Below, piece after piece: positions 1-5,592 of a DNA stretch of 11,626 nt (the first letter of the stretch is position 1; every line of letters begins with the position of its first letter). Source of the DNA: Casimicrobiaceae bacterium (GTDB lineage Bacteria; Pseudomonadota; Gammaproteobacteria; Burkholderiales; Casimicrobiaceae); contig CATPAO010000059.1 of the NCBI GenBank assembly GCA_955652025.1, forward strand, positions 1 to 11,626, written 5' to 3'. Made by a program: the position numbers and the translations under genes. A model generated the notes under the pieces. The model was not told the DNA's origin and did not search any database. It saw only the letters and a list, made by a program, of their open reading frames with translations.

Positions 1-504
1 AAGCTGCGCGAGGCTTCGGATGTAAGCGGCAGCGTCGGAAAATGCCTTGCGCTCGTGGACGTCTTTCGGCCCGGCGCCGTCCTGCTTCGCGCCCGCCGGT
101 TCGGGCACCGGCGCGCCGAGTCCGATCTGCACCGGCGACGCGGCGCCCAGATTCGTTCCCGGCGCCATCGCCGCAACGTGGCTCGCGTACAGGATGAACG
201 TACCGGCGCTCGCCGCCCGCGCGCCGGCGGGCGCGACGAACGCGGCGACCGGCACCGGCGAAGCCAGGATGTCCTGCACGATGCGGCGCATCGATTGGTC
301 GAGCCCGCCCGGCGTGTCGAGCGTCAGGACGACGAGCTCCGCGCCGTCGTCGTGCGCTTTCGCGAGCCCCCGATGGACGTACTCCGCGGTCGCGGGTCCG
401 ATGGCGCCTTCGACGGCGAGCGTCAGCACCGGCCCCGGCGCAGCGTTTGTCGACGCCGCGGCGAACGAGACCGCAAGCAACGCAACGAACCGCGGAACCC
501 TCAT
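1..504 (-). CDS. nfeD: NfeD-family membrane-bound ClpP-class serine protease, 5' part (runs off left edge)
   Basis: The reading frame is open from an ATG at 504 to the window edge, giving the first 168 residues. Residues 1-22 look like a signal peptide (MRVPRFVALL, then an Ala-rich stretch). Next comes a ClpP/crotonase-like fold with TLDTPGGL at 61-68 and GARAASAGTFIL at 94-105, where Ser99 fits the catalytic serine. ERKAFSDAAAYIRS at 151-164 has Lys153 in the place of the catalytic lysine of the Ser-Lys dyad known from the archaeal homologue PH1510. An Ala/Pro/Gly-rich stretch at about 129-148 looks like a flexible insertion. The family normally continues into membrane segments and a C-terminal OB-fold NfeD domain, and is often followed by a stomatin/slipin gene; all of that would lie outside the window. 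It acts on membrane proteins from the periplasmic side. It follows solA on the same strand after about 50 bp with no clear terminator. No strong ribosome site is visible; GTG at 507 is an in-frame alternative start. Confidence 0.9.
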   Translation of the reverse strand, partial: MRVPRFVALLAVSFAAASTNAAPGPVLTLAVEGAIGPATAEYVHRGLAKAHDDGAELVVLTLDTPGGLDQSMRRIVQDILASPVPVAAFVAPAGARAASAGTFILYASHVAAMAPGTNLGAASPVQIGLGAPVPEPAGAKQDGAGPKDVHERKAFSDAAAYIRSLAQL

Positions 505-553
505 CACCGTAGCCGGGAGCGAATCAACGCGAAAAATGTCGCGCGGGAGACCA

Positions 554-1741
554 TTATCCTCCGGTTCCGGCGCCGGAATCGAACCGCGACCATCGGAACG
601 GACTGAGATCGAGCCGGCTCGCGCCGTCGACGACCCGCTCGGCCAGCGCTTCGCCGATCGCGGCGGAATGCTTGAATCCATGCCCGGAACAGGGGGAAGC
701 GACGAGGACGCGCTCGAACTCGGGATGGGCGTCGACCACGAAACCGAAATCGGGCGTGACCGTGTACAGGCACGTCGTCGCCCGGAGGCACGCGCCGGAC
801 ACCGCCGGCAAATAGGGCGCGACGCAGGTTTCGTACATGACACTTTTTTCATGGTCGGACACGGTGCGCTCGACGGTCTCCGGCGTCGTCGGCGCCCCGA
901 ACTGTTCGGTCGCGACTTTCAATCCCCCGGTCGGCCCGTCGATCGCCGGAAATCCATAGACACCTTGCGGCTTGCCCTGAAGTTCCCAGATGAAGACCGG
1001 AAAGCGATCGCTTTCGAACGCGCGCAGCGGTCCACGGAGGTCGAACCAGAATTGCGTTTGTCGATAGATCCTGAAATGCGACGCGCGATCGGCGCCGAGC
1101 CATCGGGGGAGCCACGGGCCGGCGGCGATGATCAAACGGCCGACGCCGTAGGTGGCGCGATCGGTCGAGACTTGGACCCCCGACGGTGTCGCGTCGAACG
1201 CGTGGACGGTTTCTCCCACATGGATCGCGGCGCCATGGCGCTGCGCGAGCGATAACTGCGCGCGGACGCATTCCTCCGGCCGCAGAAAGCCGGCGTCGCG
1301 CTCGAAATAGCCGACTTCGTCGTCGCGCACGTTGAATTGGGGAAAGCGGCGCCGAATCTCGTCCGCGTCCAGCACCTCGTGGTCGATCGCGAACTTCTTC
1401 GCCGCCGCCAATGTGTTGTCGAAAAAGTCGTCGACATGCGTGACGGCGCGCGGGGCGCGACTGGAGATGATCAGTCCGCCGTTGCTCGTGAGTAGCGTCG
1501 CGCCGGTCTCGCGCTCCACTTCCCGCCAGATCTTGTGCGAGCGGATTGCCAGCGGCGTGTATTGCGCGCCCTCGCCAACACCCAGTCGCGTGATCCGCGT
1601 ATCGCCGTGCGTCGAGCCGTGGGCGTGCGGCGGCCTGAACCGGTCGATAGCGAGAACTTTGTTCCCCTTCTTGGCGAGCTGGTAGGCGGCGGCGCTGCCC
1701 GTCGCGCCCAGGCCAAGCACGATCGTATCGAACATGGTCAT
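554..1741 (-). CDS. solA: N-methyl-L-amino-acid oxidase (SolA / monomeric sarcosine oxidase family)
   Basis: This 395-residue flavoenzyme oxidatively demethylates an N-methyl amino acid (sarcosine, N-methyltryptophan or similar) to the amine, formaldehyde and hydrogen peroxide in the cytoplasm. The N-terminal FAD-binding Rossmann motif is GLGATG at 10-15, with an acidic residue (Asp33) at the end of beta-2. HGDTRITR supplies His45, Arg49 and Arg52, matching the numbering of the active-site residues of Bacillus monomeric sarcosine oxidase. Lys275 in GGLKVAT fits the oxygen-activating lysine. Cys324 in TTCLYTVTPD fits the cysteine that binds FAD covalently. SGHGFKHS at 352-359 carries the conserved His354 and Lys357. 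Length is normal for the family (about 370-390). Starts at GTG 1744, ATG 1741 and ATG 1735 are all in frame; I use 1741, but no good ribosome site decides. The choice between sarcosine and N-methyltryptophan as substrate cannot be made from sequence alone. A perfect dyad sits just upstream of the start. Confidence 0.93.
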   Translation of the reverse strand: MTMFDTIVLGLGATGSAAAYQLAKKGNKVLAIDRFRPPHAHGSTHGDTRITRLGVGEGAQYTPLAIRSHKIWREVERETGATLLTSNGGLIISSRAPRAVTHVDDFFDNTLAAAKKFAIDHEVLDADEIRRRFPQFNVRDDEVGYFERDAGFLRPEECVRAQLSLAQRHGAAIHVGETVHAFDATPSGVQVSTDRATYGVGRLIIAAGPWLPRWLGADRASHFRIYRQTQFWFDLRGPLRAFESDRFPVFIWELQGKPQGVYGFPAIDGPTGGLKVATEQFGAPTTPETVERTVSDHEKSVMYETCVAPYLPAVSGACLRATTCLYTVTPDFGFVVDAHPEFERVLVASPCSGHGFKHSAAIGEALAERVVDGASRLDLSPFRWSRFDSGAGTGG

Positions 1742-1747
1742 CACGTC

Positions 1748-1760
1748 GTTTCAATGAAAC
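1748..1760. promoter_or_regulatory. Perfect dyad at the solA start (possible operator)
   Basis: GTTTCA-A-TGAAAC is a perfect 6+1+6 inverted repeat lying 6 bp upstream of the solA ATG in the solA/plcP divergent region. Flanking CGTC (1744-1747) and GACG (1764-1767) extend it imperfectly. Its size and place fit a repressor half-site pair or a small hairpin at the mRNA start. No regulator gene is in the window, so the role is inference. Confidence 0.35.
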
Positions 1761-1804
1761 AAGGACGATAGTTGCATTGGTTGAGCACTACGAACGCCGC
1801 CGGA

Positions 1805-1822
1805 TCCCCGCCTTCGCGGGGA
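1805..1822. repeat. REP-like palindrome (GGATCCCCGC type)
   Basis: TCCCCGC (1805-1811) and GCGGGGA (1816-1822) are perfect 7-bp arms around a CTTC loop. They sit within a wider element at about 1798-1831 that starts CGCCGGATCC and ends GACGACGGGG. Dispersed intergenic elements with this core are common in GC-rich proteobacterial genomes, which is established knowledge. I see only one copy here. It lies between the divergent solA and plcP-like genes, where it could insulate the two promoters or stabilise transcripts. Confidence 0.6.
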
Positions 1823-1843
1823 CGACGGGGAGTCTTGCGGACG

Positions 1844-1861
1844 CCGTCATCACATCGTCAC
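1844..1861 (+). promoter_or_regulatory. Possible Pho box upstream of the plcP-like gene
   Basis: CCGTCAT (6 of 7 matches to CTGTCAT), four spacer bases CACA, then TCGTCAC (4 of 7) give the 7-4-7 layout of a PhoB site with 10 of 14 matches. It points toward the plcP-like gene and ends 22 bp before its ATG. The second half is weak and the spacer is not AT-rich. A -10 element placed at the usual distance would put the transcript start near 1884, which would favour the downstream GTG at 1911 as start codon. Matches of this quality can occur by chance in a region of this size. Confidence 0.3.
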
Positions 1862-1883
1862 CGAACCGCCACGGGCATGCAAC

Positions 1884-2765
1884 ATGTGCCGACTACGCTC
1901 TCGTCTCGACGTGAGCCCGTCCCCCGCCAAAGATGCCGAGAAGGACGAGTCCGACGGCCTGCTTCGATTCCGGACGATCTGGATATCGGATCTTCACCTG
2001 GGAACGGCGGGGTGTCAGGCGCGGCATTTGCTCGATTTCCTGCGCGCGACGGAGTCCGAGTTCCTATACCTCGTCGGCGACATCGTCGACGGCTGGCAGC
2101 TCCGCCGCCGCTGGTATTGGCCGCAAACGCACAACGACGTCGTGCAAAAGATCCTGCGCAAGGCGCGCAAGGGTACGCGCGTCGTCTTCATTCCGGGCAA
2201 TCACGACGAATTCGGCCGTCACTTTCTGAAGCTGTCGTTCGGCGGCATCGAGGTCTGTTCCGACGCCATTCATACCACGGCCGACGGCCGGCGGCTCCTG
2301 GTCTTGCACGGCGACTTGTTCGACGCCGTCGTCCAGCGTGTGCGATGGCTCGCGGTCGTGGGCGATCGCCTGCACACCGCGGTCCTGCATCTCAATCGCT
2401 GGTTGAACGCGATGCGCGCGCGGATGGGCTTTCCGTATTGGTCGCTTGCGCAATACGTGAAGCTCAGGGTCAAGGACGCGGTCAAGTACATGGTCGATTT
2501 CGAATGCGCGGTCGCGGCGGAAGCGAAACGGCGTGGGGTCCACGGCGTCGTTTGCGGCCACATCCACAAGGCCGAGATCCGCGATATCGGCGGCATTCTT
2601 TATTGCAACGACGGCGATTGGGTCGAAAGCCTGACCGCCCTCGTCGAAACCGATCGCGGCGACTTGCGCATCGTTCGCTGGCACGAGGTCGCTGCCCAAG
2701 CGACGCAATCCCTTTCCGCCGCAACCCACGAGGACATGACCCTTGCGTATATTGGTCGCCACTGA
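1884..2765 (+). CDS. plcP: PlcP-type metallophosphoesterase (phospholipase C-like; usually annotated UDP-2,3-diacylglucosamine diphosphatase, LpxH-like)
   Basis: This is a 293-residue calcineurin-like phosphoesterase with every metal-binding motif: SDLHLG (Asp36, His38), GDIVDG (Asp66), GNHDEF (Asn106-His107-Asp108), LHGD (His142) and GHIHKAE (His226, His228). No signal peptide or membrane segment is seen, so it is probably cytoplasmic or membrane-peripheral. The general family name is LpxH-like. However, stretches such as GDIVDGWQLRRRWYWPQTHN (65-84), QKILRKARKGTRV (88-100) and LYCNDGDWVESL (239-250) resemble what I recall of rhizobial PlcP, which cleaves phosphatidylcholine or related phospholipids to diacylglycerol during phosphate starvation. 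The next two genes act on diacylglycerol, which supports that role. Its end overlaps the glycosyltransferase start by 23 bp. The first 28 residues are not conserved and no Shine-Dalgarno precedes ATG 1884; GTG 1911 is a credible alternative. True LpxH in lipid A synthesis remains the competing reading. Confidence 0.9.
   Translation: MCRLRSRLDVSPSPAKDAEKDESDGLLRFRTIWISDLHLGTAGCQARHLLDFLRATESEFLYLVGDIVDGWQLRRRWYWPQTHNDVVQKILRKARKGTRVVFIPGNHDEFGRHFLKLSFGGIEVCSDAIHTTADGRRLLVLHGDLFDAVVQRVRWLAVVGDRLHTAVLHLNRWLNAMRARMGFPYWSLAQYVKLRVKDAVKYMVDFECAVAAEAKRRGVHGVVCGHIHKAEIRDIGGILYCNDGDWVESLTALVETDRGDLRIVRWHEVAAQATQSLSAATHEDMTLAYIGRH
2730..2734 (+). promoter_or_regulatory. Ribosome binding site fixing a TTG start
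   Basis: GAGGA lies 8 bases before TTG 2743, inside the 3' end of the plcP-like gene. The nearby ATG at 2736 belongs to the upstream gene's frame. The protein read from TTG begins MRILVATDAWTPQVNG, the usual N-terminus of this glycosyltransferase family, so this site and start codon are well supported. Confidence 0.65.
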
Positions 2766-3759
2766 CGCCTGGACGCCGCAAGTCAACGGCGTCGTCATCA
2801 CGATGCGCAACACGATTCGCGGCCTCGAAGCGGCGGGCCATACGGTGAACGTCGTCGGCCCGGACCGCTTTCGCAGCATCGCGTGTCCGACGTATCCGGA
2901 AATCCGGTTGGCCATCCTGCCCGCGCGCGGGCTTGCCAGGATCGTCGGCGAATTCATGCCCGACGCCGTGCATATATCCACCGAGGGCCCGCTCGGCATC
3001 GCGATGCGCAAGCTCTGCCTTGCCGAGAATCTTGCGTTCACGACCGCCTATCACACGCGCTTTCCCGAATACGTGCATGCGCGAACGCGGATCCCGACCG
3101 GCATCGCCTATGCCTGGTTGCGCCGCTTTCATGCGCCGTCCAAGGCCGTCATGGTGGCGACCGGCGCCATCGAGGACGATCTCTCGCGGCGCGGATTCTT
3201 GAATCTCGTCCGCTGGTCGCGCGGCGTCGACACCGCGCTGTTTCGCCCCGGGGCAAAGACGCCCAACGCGTGGCCACGTCCGGTTTTCATGTATGTGGGC
3301 CGCGTCGCGGTGGAAAAAAACATCGGCGCATTCCTGGCGCTCGACCTGCCGGGCACCAAGGTCGTCGTCGGCGACGGGCCGCAGCGCGCATCGTTGCAAC
3401 AGCGCCATCCGGACGCCGTGTTCACCGGCGCTCACTCGGGCGAGGCGCTGGCCGCGCACTTTCGGAGCGCCGACGTCTTCGTCTTCCCGAGCCGCACCGA
3501 CACGTTCGGGCTCGTGATGCTCGAGGCGATGGCGAGCGGCACGCCGGTCGCCGCGTATCCGGTGCCGGGTCCGCTCGATGTGATTCGCCATGGCGAAAGC
3601 GGAATTGTCGGAGACGACCTCCGCGCCGCCGCGCTGGCCGCGCGCGGTCTCGACCGCGACGTCGTGCGGCGCCACGCGCTCGCGTATTCGTGGGAGCGCG
3701 CGACGGCACAGTTCATCGCGCATCTGCATCCCAATCGTGCGCGCGACCGAGCTGCCTGA
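2743..3759 (+). CDS. GT4-family glycosyltransferase (Agt-like, probable glycosyl-diacylglycerol synthase)
   Basis: This is a 338-residue GT-B retaining glycosyltransferase. The N-terminal acceptor-side domain has TPQVNGVV (11-18), HISTEGPLG (77-85) and AYHTRFPEY (102-110). The C-terminal nucleotide-sugar domain has WSRGVD (158-163), YVGRVAVEKNI (184-194), GDGP (210-213) and SRTDTFGLVMLEAMASG (250-266). The EX7E signature is present as Asp253 to Glu261, with Asp for the first Glu. The protein resembles the Agt enzymes that transfer glucose, galactose or glucuronate from UDP-sugars to diacylglycerol, and the PimB/MgtA mannosyltransferase relatives. The sugar cannot be read from sequence. No membrane helices are seen, so it is probably membrane-associated on the inner face. 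Its TTG start overlaps the plcP-like gene by 23 bp and its end overlaps dgkA, which suggests translational coupling and a shared substrate. Known plcP-agt pairs are phosphate-starvation genes; applying that here is inference. Confidence 0.9.
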   Translation: MRILVATDAWTPQVNGVVITMRNTIRGLEAAGHTVNVVGPDRFRSIACPTYPEIRLAILPARGLARIVGEFMPDAVHISTEGPLGIAMRKLCLAENLAFTTAYHTRFPEYVHARTRIPTGIAYAWLRRFHAPSKAVMVATGAIEDDLSRRGFLNLVRWSRGVDTALFRPGAKTPNAWPRPVFMYVGRVAVEKNIGAFLALDLPGTKVVVGDGPQRASLQQRHPDAVFTGAHSGEALAAHFRSADVFVFPSRTDTFGLVMLEAMASGTPVAAYPVPGPLDVIRHGESGIVGDDLRAAALAARGLDRDVVRRHALAYSWERATAQFIAHLHPNRARDRAA

Positions 3760-4153
3760 AAGCCCGCACAAGGGACAGCGCGGACTGCGCCGTCTCGGCA
3801 ACGCGTTGTTCTACTCGTTGTCGGGTCTTCGTCTCGCGTTTCGCCACGAAAGCGCGTTCCGCCAGGAGGTGGCGCTCGCGGCGATCCTGGTGCCGATCGC
3901 GTGCATGGTCGACGTGTCGCCGGCGGAGCACGTTCTGTTGATCGCGTCGGTGCTGCTCGTGTTCGTCGTCGAGCTCCTCAACTCGAGCGTCGAGGCGGCG
4001 GTCGACCGGATCGGTCTCGATACGCACCGGCTGTCGAAGCGCGCCAAGGATTTGGGGAGCGCCGCGGTGCTGATCGCGCTCTTGATGCTCGCGACGACGT
4101 GGGGACTGATCGCGCTGCCGCCGCTCATGCGATGGCTCCAACATGGCGGATAG
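3737..4153 (+). CDS. dgkA: Diacylglycerol kinase (DgkA, prokaryotic integral membrane type)
   Basis: This small inner-membrane kinase phosphorylates diacylglycerol with ATP to phosphatidic acid. Counted from GTG 3737 it has 138 residues (E. coli DgkA is about 121). After a basic amphipathic N-terminus come three hydrophobic segments at about 44-60, 63-82 and 108-128. The signature ELLNSSVEAAVDRIG (79-93) gives Glu79, Asn82 and the catalytic Glu86, and AKDLGSAAV (103-111) gives Lys104 and Asp105; these are the key residues of the E. coli enzyme. The longer open frame back to 3590 lies wholly inside the glycosyltransferase gene and encodes Arg/Ser-rich shadow sequence, so I place the start at GTG 3737, overlapping the glycosyltransferase by 23 bp. 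No ribosome site is evident, consistent with coupled translation. In E. coli, DgkA recycles diacylglycerol from osmoregulated glucan synthesis; here the source may be the PlcP-like enzyme. Confidence 0.93.
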   Translation: MRATELPESPHKGQRGLRRLGNALFYSLSGLRLAFRHESAFRQEVALAAILVPIACMVDVSPAEHVLLIASVLLVFVVELLNSSVEAAVDRIGLDTHRLSKRAKDLGSAAVLIALLMLATTWGLIALPPLMRWLQHGG

Positions 4154-4164
4154 TCAGCGCTGAC
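4153..4164. other. 12-bp perfect palindrome between dgkA and the NCS2 permease gene
   Basis: GTCAGCGCTGAC starts at the last base of the dgkA stop codon. It is too short and lacks a T-run for a convincing terminator. It could be an operator for the downstream permease gene or simply chance. The 63-bp gap holds nothing else I recognise. Confidence 0.25.
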
Positions 4165-4216
4165 GGCGGGTGAGGTTTGGGTGTTCAATGCGCGTGTTCC
4201 CTAACCGGTGCCCGCG

Positions 4217-5530
4217 ATGAACCCCAAAAGTGCGCCCTATTTCCCCCGCTGGAAGCTGCGCCACGAAGGCGTGATCGCGCCCGACGAGCGCTTGCCCGCG
4301 CCGCAGTCCATCGTCCTCGGCTTGCAGCACGTGGTCGCGATGTTCGGCGCCACGGTGCTGGCGCCATTGCTGATGGGTTTCGATCCCAACGTGGCTATCC
4401 TGTTCTCCGGGATCGGCACGCTGATTTTCTTCCTGGCGGTGGGCGGTCGCGTGCCGAGCTATCTCGGCTCGAGCTTTTCCTTCATTGCCGTGGTGATCGC
4501 CGCGACCGGATATTCCGGCAGCGGTCCCAACACGAATCTCGGCGTGGCGCTCGGCGGGATCGTTGCCGCCGGCGCGATGTACGCGGTGATCGGCCTTGTC
4601 GTGATGGGCATCGGCTATCGCTGGATCGAGCGCCTGATGCCGCCCGTGGTGACCGGCGCGGTGGTCGCGGTGATCGGCCTCAACCTCGCGCCGATCGCCG
4701 TGAAAGGCATCTCGGGCGGCGCACTCGAGACGTGGATCGGCATCGCGACGATTGTCGCGGTGGGCCTCGTAGCCGTGCGCGCACCGGGTCTTGCGCGGCG
4801 TTTGCCGATACTCCTCGGCGGATTGGCCGGCTACCTGCTCTACGCGCTCTGCACCAACGGGATGGAACTCGGCAAGCCGATCGACTTCACCGGAGTCGTG
4901 AATGCGTCGTGGGTCGGATGGCCGAAGTTCGCATCGCTCGTATGGAACACGCAGGCCATCGCGCTGATCGCGCCGGTGGCGATCGTGCTGGTCGCCGAGA
5001 ATCTCGGCCACGTCAAAGCGGTCGCCGCGATGACGGGGCAGAATCTCGACCCGTACCTCGGACGCGCGTTCCTGGGTGATGGACTCGCGACCATCGTGGC
5101 GGGCGCCGGCGGCGGCACCGGCGTGACCACGTACGCGGAGAACATCGGCGTCATGGCGGTGACGAAGATTTATTCGACGCTGATTTTCGTCGTCGCGGCG
5201 GCGGTCGCGATTGTGCTCGGCTTCTCCCCGAAATTCGGCGCGCTCATCATGACCATTCCGGGACCGGTCTTAGGCGGGCTGTCGATCGTGGTGTTCGGAC
5301 TCATCACGGCGACCGGCGGACGCATCTGGGTGCAAAATCGCGTCGACTTCTCGCGCGCGCGCAATCTCGTCACGGCGGCAGTGGCGCTGACGGTCGGCGC
5401 GGGCGATCTGGCGCTCAAGCTCGGCGGCTTCACGTTGGGCGGCATCGGCACCGCAACGTTCGGCGCGATCCTGCTCTACCAGCTGTTCAGCGATGGGCAG
5501 CCGGAGGCCGAGGCGCCGGCAGCCGACTAG
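4217..5530 (+). CDS. rutG: NCS2-family nucleobase:cation symporter, RutG/UraA-like (probable uracil permease)
   Basis: This is a 437-residue multi-pass inner-membrane transporter expected to import uracil or a related base with protons (usual fold: 14 segments in two inverted repeats). The N-terminus has VIAPDERLP (19-27) and the first-helix QH motif GLQHVVAMFGATVL (35-48). SYLGSSFSF at 81-89 is a conserved substrate-region loop. VAENLGHVKAV (259-269) holds Glu261 and His265, matching UraA Glu241 and His245. TTYAENIGVMAVTK (304-317) holds Glu308, matching UraA Glu290. The C-terminal GGFTLGGIGTATFGAILL region (403-420) and the whole layout look closest to E. coli RutG rather than UraA. No other rut genes lie nearby, so it may serve salvage rather than RutA-type pyrimidine breakdown. 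GTG 4208 is an in-frame alternative start; ATG 4217 gives MNPKSAPYF. It is on the same strand as dgkA after a 63-bp gap, possibly a separate unit. Confidence 0.92.
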   Translation: MNPKSAPYFPRWKLRHEGVIAPDERLPAPQSIVLGLQHVVAMFGATVLAPLLMGFDPNVAILFSGIGTLIFFLAVGGRVPSYLGSSFSFIAVVIAATGYSGSGPNTNLGVALGGIVAAGAMYAVIGLVVMGIGYRWIERLMPPVVTGAVVAVIGLNLAPIAVKGISGGALETWIGIATIVAVGLVAVRAPGLARRLPILLGGLAGYLLYALCTNGMELGKPIDFTGVVNASWVGWPKFASLVWNTQAIALIAPVAIVLVAENLGHVKAVAAMTGQNLDPYLGRAFLGDGLATIVAGAGGGTGVTTYAENIGVMAVTKIYSTLIFVVAAAVAIVLGFSPKFGALIMTIPGPVLGGLSIVVFGLITATGGRIWVQNRVDFSRARNLVTAAVALTVGAGDLALKLGGFTLGGIGTATFGAILLYQLFSDGQPEAEAPAAD

Positions 5531-5582
5531 CCGCGAGAGAACGATCTGCCGCGCGTGCGATCATGGGCGGTCGCGCCGCGGC

Positions 5583-5586
5583 GGAG
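5583..5586 (+). promoter_or_regulatory. Ribosome binding site favouring GTG 5593 for the ABC transporter
   Basis: GGAG (followed by AATTCC) lies 6 bases before GTG 5593. The upstream ATG 5563 has no such site. The protein from 5593 begins MFTWFEHLIHPYPDAPP, which matches the N-terminal style I recall for this ABC exporter family. Confidence 0.5.
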
Positions 5587-5592
5587 AATTCC

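Noticed and set aside
566..579. A 14-bp palindrome (TTCCGGCGCCGGAA) near the solA stop as a terminator
   Set aside because: It lies within the coding sequence of the last residues, has no T-run, and such palindromes are frequent in GC-rich coding DNA.
47..1255. A 402-residue plus-strand open frame opposite nfeD and solA
   Set aside because: It is antisense to two genes with full catalytic motifs, its product is Arg/Ala/Pro-rich without any recognisable domain, and such shadows are expected at this GC content.
3590..3736. A long N-terminal extension of DgkA
   Set aside because: It lies within the glycosyltransferase coding sequence and its residues are Arg/Ser-rich and unlike any DgkA N-terminus.
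2482..3801. A 439-residue minus-strand open frame across the glycosyltransferase gene (and a similar one at 2064-3041)
   Set aside because: Low-complexity Arg/Ala-rich sequence without motifs, fully opposite well-supported genes.
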